This document shows positions 62,103 to 64,000 of a stretch of 64,000 nucleotides of DNA, piece after piece (positions within the stretch are counted from its first letter, which is position 1; the number at the start of each line of letters is the position of its first letter). Where the stretch lies: positions 1 through 64,000 of the forward strand of contig DASXIR010000017.1 in the NCBI GenBank assembly GCA_036497895.1. The letters run 5' to 3'. A program made the position numbers and the translations under genes. Below the pieces are notes generated by a model that made no database searches, was not told the DNA's origin, and saw only the letters and a list, made by a program, of their open reading frames with translations. Origin of the DNA: CAVQFC01 sp036497895 (GTDB lineage Bacteria > Acidobacteriota > Vicinamibacteria > Vicinamibacterales > CAVVIG01).

Positions 62103-64000
62103 CTAGTCGCCGCGGAGCGCGACCATCGGATCGACGCGCGTCGCCCGCCGCGCCGGAATGTAGCTGGCGAGCAGCGCCACGCCGAGCAGTCCGGCCGCGA
62201 CTGCGGCGAGCGTGATCGGGTCGGTCGCGCTCACCTCGAACAGCAGACCTCGGATCAGACGGCCGGAGCCGATCGCCAGCGCCGAGCCGAGCACGATTCC
62301 CGTGACGGCCAGCCGCCCGCCGTCGCTGAGCACCATCCGCATCACGTCCCCGGGCTGAGCGCCGATCGCCATCCGTACGCCGATCTCGTGTCCGCGCTGC
62401 GTGACCGAGTACGCCACCACGCCGTAAATGCCGATCGTCGCCAGTGCGAGAGCCAGGCCGCCGAGCAGCGCAAACAGCAGCAGGTTGAGCCGCCGATCCG
62501 AAGTGGAGTCGGCCATGACCTGCTCGAGCGTCGTCACATCGGAGATTCCGAGATCGGGATCTACCGCGTGAATGGCCGCCCGCGCCTCGCCAACCGCCGC
62601 GCGCGGGTCGTGGTCCGTGCGGACGACCCATGTCATCGTGGAAACGGCGGGGTCGGCGGCGCCACCGTAGCGGAACTGCGCATGCGGTCGGTACATCTCC
62701 GGACGCGGCAATGCGTCGAGCCCTCGATGATGCACGTCCTCGACTACGCCGACCACAGTGATCCAGTTCGTGTTGCCGCCCATCGTCATTCGCCGGCCGA
62801 CCGCGTTTTCGCCGGGCCAGAACTTCCCGGCCATGGTTTCGTTGACGATGATCACCGGCAACGTGTCGGCCCGATCGGCGCCGGTGAACACGCGTCCGCT
62901 CCGAAGCGGCGTGCCGATTGCCTCGAAGTAGCCAGGCGTGACCACTTGCCAGTCGGCCGCCAGACCGTTCGTGCCGTTGACTGGCCGTCCCTCAATGCGA
63001 ACACCCCAGTCGCCGCGGGTGCTGGCGAGCGGCAATCCCGTGACAGCGCCCGCGGCTTTCACACCTGCCGATTCGCGTAAGCGCCGTTCGACGTCGGTGT
63101 AGGCGAGCACCATCGCCGTCGAGTTCGCATAGGTGGCGTTCGGCAGTGACGTCCTCAGCGTCAGCGCGTGAGCCGGATTGAAGCCGGCGTTCACGTCGAG
63201 CAGGTGCGCAAAGCTGCGCGCGAGCAGCATCGCCGCCGCCACCAGGACGACGGAAGCCGCCATCTCGCAAACCACCAGCGCGCGTCGCAACCATCCGCCG
63301 GCGACGTGTGAATCGCGACCGCCTTCTTTGAGCACCGGTTGCAAATCGGCGCGTGCGGCCTGCAGCGCCGGAACGATGCCGAAGACAATGCCGGTCACAA
63401 CCGAGACGACTGCCGTGAACGCCAGCACGCGGCCATCAATCGCGACGTCGTGAAGCCGCGGAATTTTCAGCGGATCGAGCCCCACCAGGCCGCGCGTCAG
63501 CGCATAGGCCAGGGCGATTCCCGCGGCGCCGCCGATTCCTGACAGCACCAGCGCCTCGGTCAGCAGTTGACGCACGATTCGGCCGCGTCCGGCGCCAAGG
63601 ACGATCCGGATCGCGAGTTCCTTCTGACGTGCGTCCGATCGCGCCAGCAACAGGTTGGCCACGTTCGCGCAGGCAATCAACAGGACTGCCCCCACTGCCA
63701 GCAACAACAGCAGCAACGCGGGCCGCACCTCGCCGAATACCTCGGTCGGCGCCGGCACCAGCGTCAGGCCGAACTCGTTGTCGTAAAAGTTGGGAAAGCG
63801 CGCATGGAACCCCTGCGTGATGGTATCGATCTCAGCCTGCGCCTTTGGCAGGCTGACGCCGGGCTTCAATCGACCGAGTGCGTTCAAGCCATGATTCCCG
63901 CGGCTCTGTGGGTCGGTCGGCCCGAGCGCGATCGGCACCCAGAGTTGCGTCGGCGTCCGGTTGCCGTAGTCGAGCGGCAGGAGCAACGCACCCGGGAGGA
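62103..64000 (-). CDS. MacB-like orphan ABC permease (ADOP type), truncated at window edge
   Basis: The frame is open to base 64000, so the N-terminus lies outside. The visible 632 residues contain the first periplasmic domain end (GALLLPLDYGNRTPTQLWVPIAL), ACANVANLLLARSDARQKELAIRIVLGAGRGRIVRQLL, a second membrane-core unit and the end YIPARRATRVDPMVALRGD, which is the family C-terminus. It is the second copy of the acidobacterial duplicated permease type in the window, about 34% to 45% alike by eye to the one at 27981 in its conserved blocks. It is convergent with the beta-barrel gene (4 bases apart). Function is unknown. Confidence 0.92.
   Translation of the reverse strand, partial: LPGALLLPLDYGNRTPTQLWVPIALGPTDPQSRGNHGLNALGRLKPGVSLPKAQAEIDTITQGFHARFPNFYDNEFGLTLVPAPTEVFGEVRPALLLLLLAVGAVLLIACANVANLLLARSDARQKELAIRIVLGAGRGRIVRQLLTEALVLSGIGGAAGIALAYALTRGLVGLDPLKIPRLHDVAIDGRVLAFTAVVSVVTGIVFGIVPALQAARADLQPVLKEGGRDSHVAGGWLRRALVVCEMAASVVLVAAAMLLARSFAHLLDVNAGFNPAHALTLRTSLPNATYANSTAMVLAYTDVERRLRESAGVKAAGAVTGLPLASTRGDWGVRIEGRPVNGTNGLAADWQVVTPGYFEAIGTPLRSGRVFTGADRADTLPVIIVNETMAGKFWPGENAVGRRMTMGGNTNWITVVGVVEDVHHRGLDALPRPEMYRPHAQFRYGGAADPAVSTMTWVVRTDHDPRAAVGEARAAIHAVDPDLGISDVTTLEQVMADSTSDRRLNLLLFALLGGLALALATIGIYGVVAYSVTQRGHEIGVRMAIGAQPGDVMRMVLSDGGRLAVTGIVLGSALAIGSGRLIRGLLFEVSATDPITLAAVAAGLLGVALLASYIPARRATRVDPMVALRGD

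Overview
The window is a high-GC bacterial chromosome segment with densely packed, often overlapping genes. It most likely comes from an acidobacterium, probably of the Vicinamibacteria type. The evidence is two large orphan MacB-like permeases of the acidobacterial duplicated type (27981-30428 and the edge gene at 62103), a vWFA-related protein of the class typical of Acidobacteria (50007-52139), a VKOR-DsbA fusion and a DUF4097 lipoprotein. No rRNA, tRNA, CRISPR array, insertion sequence or phage gene was seen; this is core chromosome, not an island.

Region 1 (1-12470) begins with a truncated MBOAT acyltransferase on the minus strand. A type IV pilus block on the plus strand follows: major pilin, VKOR-DsbA thiol oxidase, an ABC ATPase/permease/TPR trio in the position of Myxococcus pilGHI, prepilin peptidase, a PilS-like kinase, three minor-pilin-like proteins, a secreted coiled-coil protein and a sigma-54 activator (PilR-like). 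The pilin is preceded by a well-spaced sigma-54 promoter, so the block carries both its regulator and the likely target. The assembly and retraction motors and the secretin are not in the window.

Region 2 (12479-26060) holds aroB, proS, tatA-tatC with a HEAT-repeat protein, a C-terminal processing protease, smc, a DUF4097 lipoprotein, an M48 membrane protease and a secreted protein of unknown function. The smc gene carries a Gly/Asn/His-rich insert in its N-terminal ATPase lobe.

Region 3 (26045-49964, minus strand) holds a polytopic membrane protein, an orphan permease, and the translation/RNA cluster rimP-nusA-infB-rbfA-nrnA-truB-rpsO-pnp, with rimO and asnS upstream. A promoter inside the end of rimO, followed by a terminator-like hairpin just before rimP, suggests attenuation control of rimP-nusA-infB. 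Further upstream are a TIM-barrel protein, an AmgK/MurU-like muropeptide-recycling pair, a MidA-type methyltransferase, an HtrA protease and an M24 peptidase.

Region 4 (50007-64000) holds the vWFA protein with a PrcB-like partner, and a minus-strand run (DUF421 protein, P1 peptidase, DNPH1-like hydrolase, threonine-dehydratase-like enzyme, glycogen phosphorylase, zinc-ribbon protein, small secreted protein). It ends with an LtaS-like sulfatase that has an unusual N-terminus, a predicted beta-barrel protein and a truncated orphan permease at the right edge.
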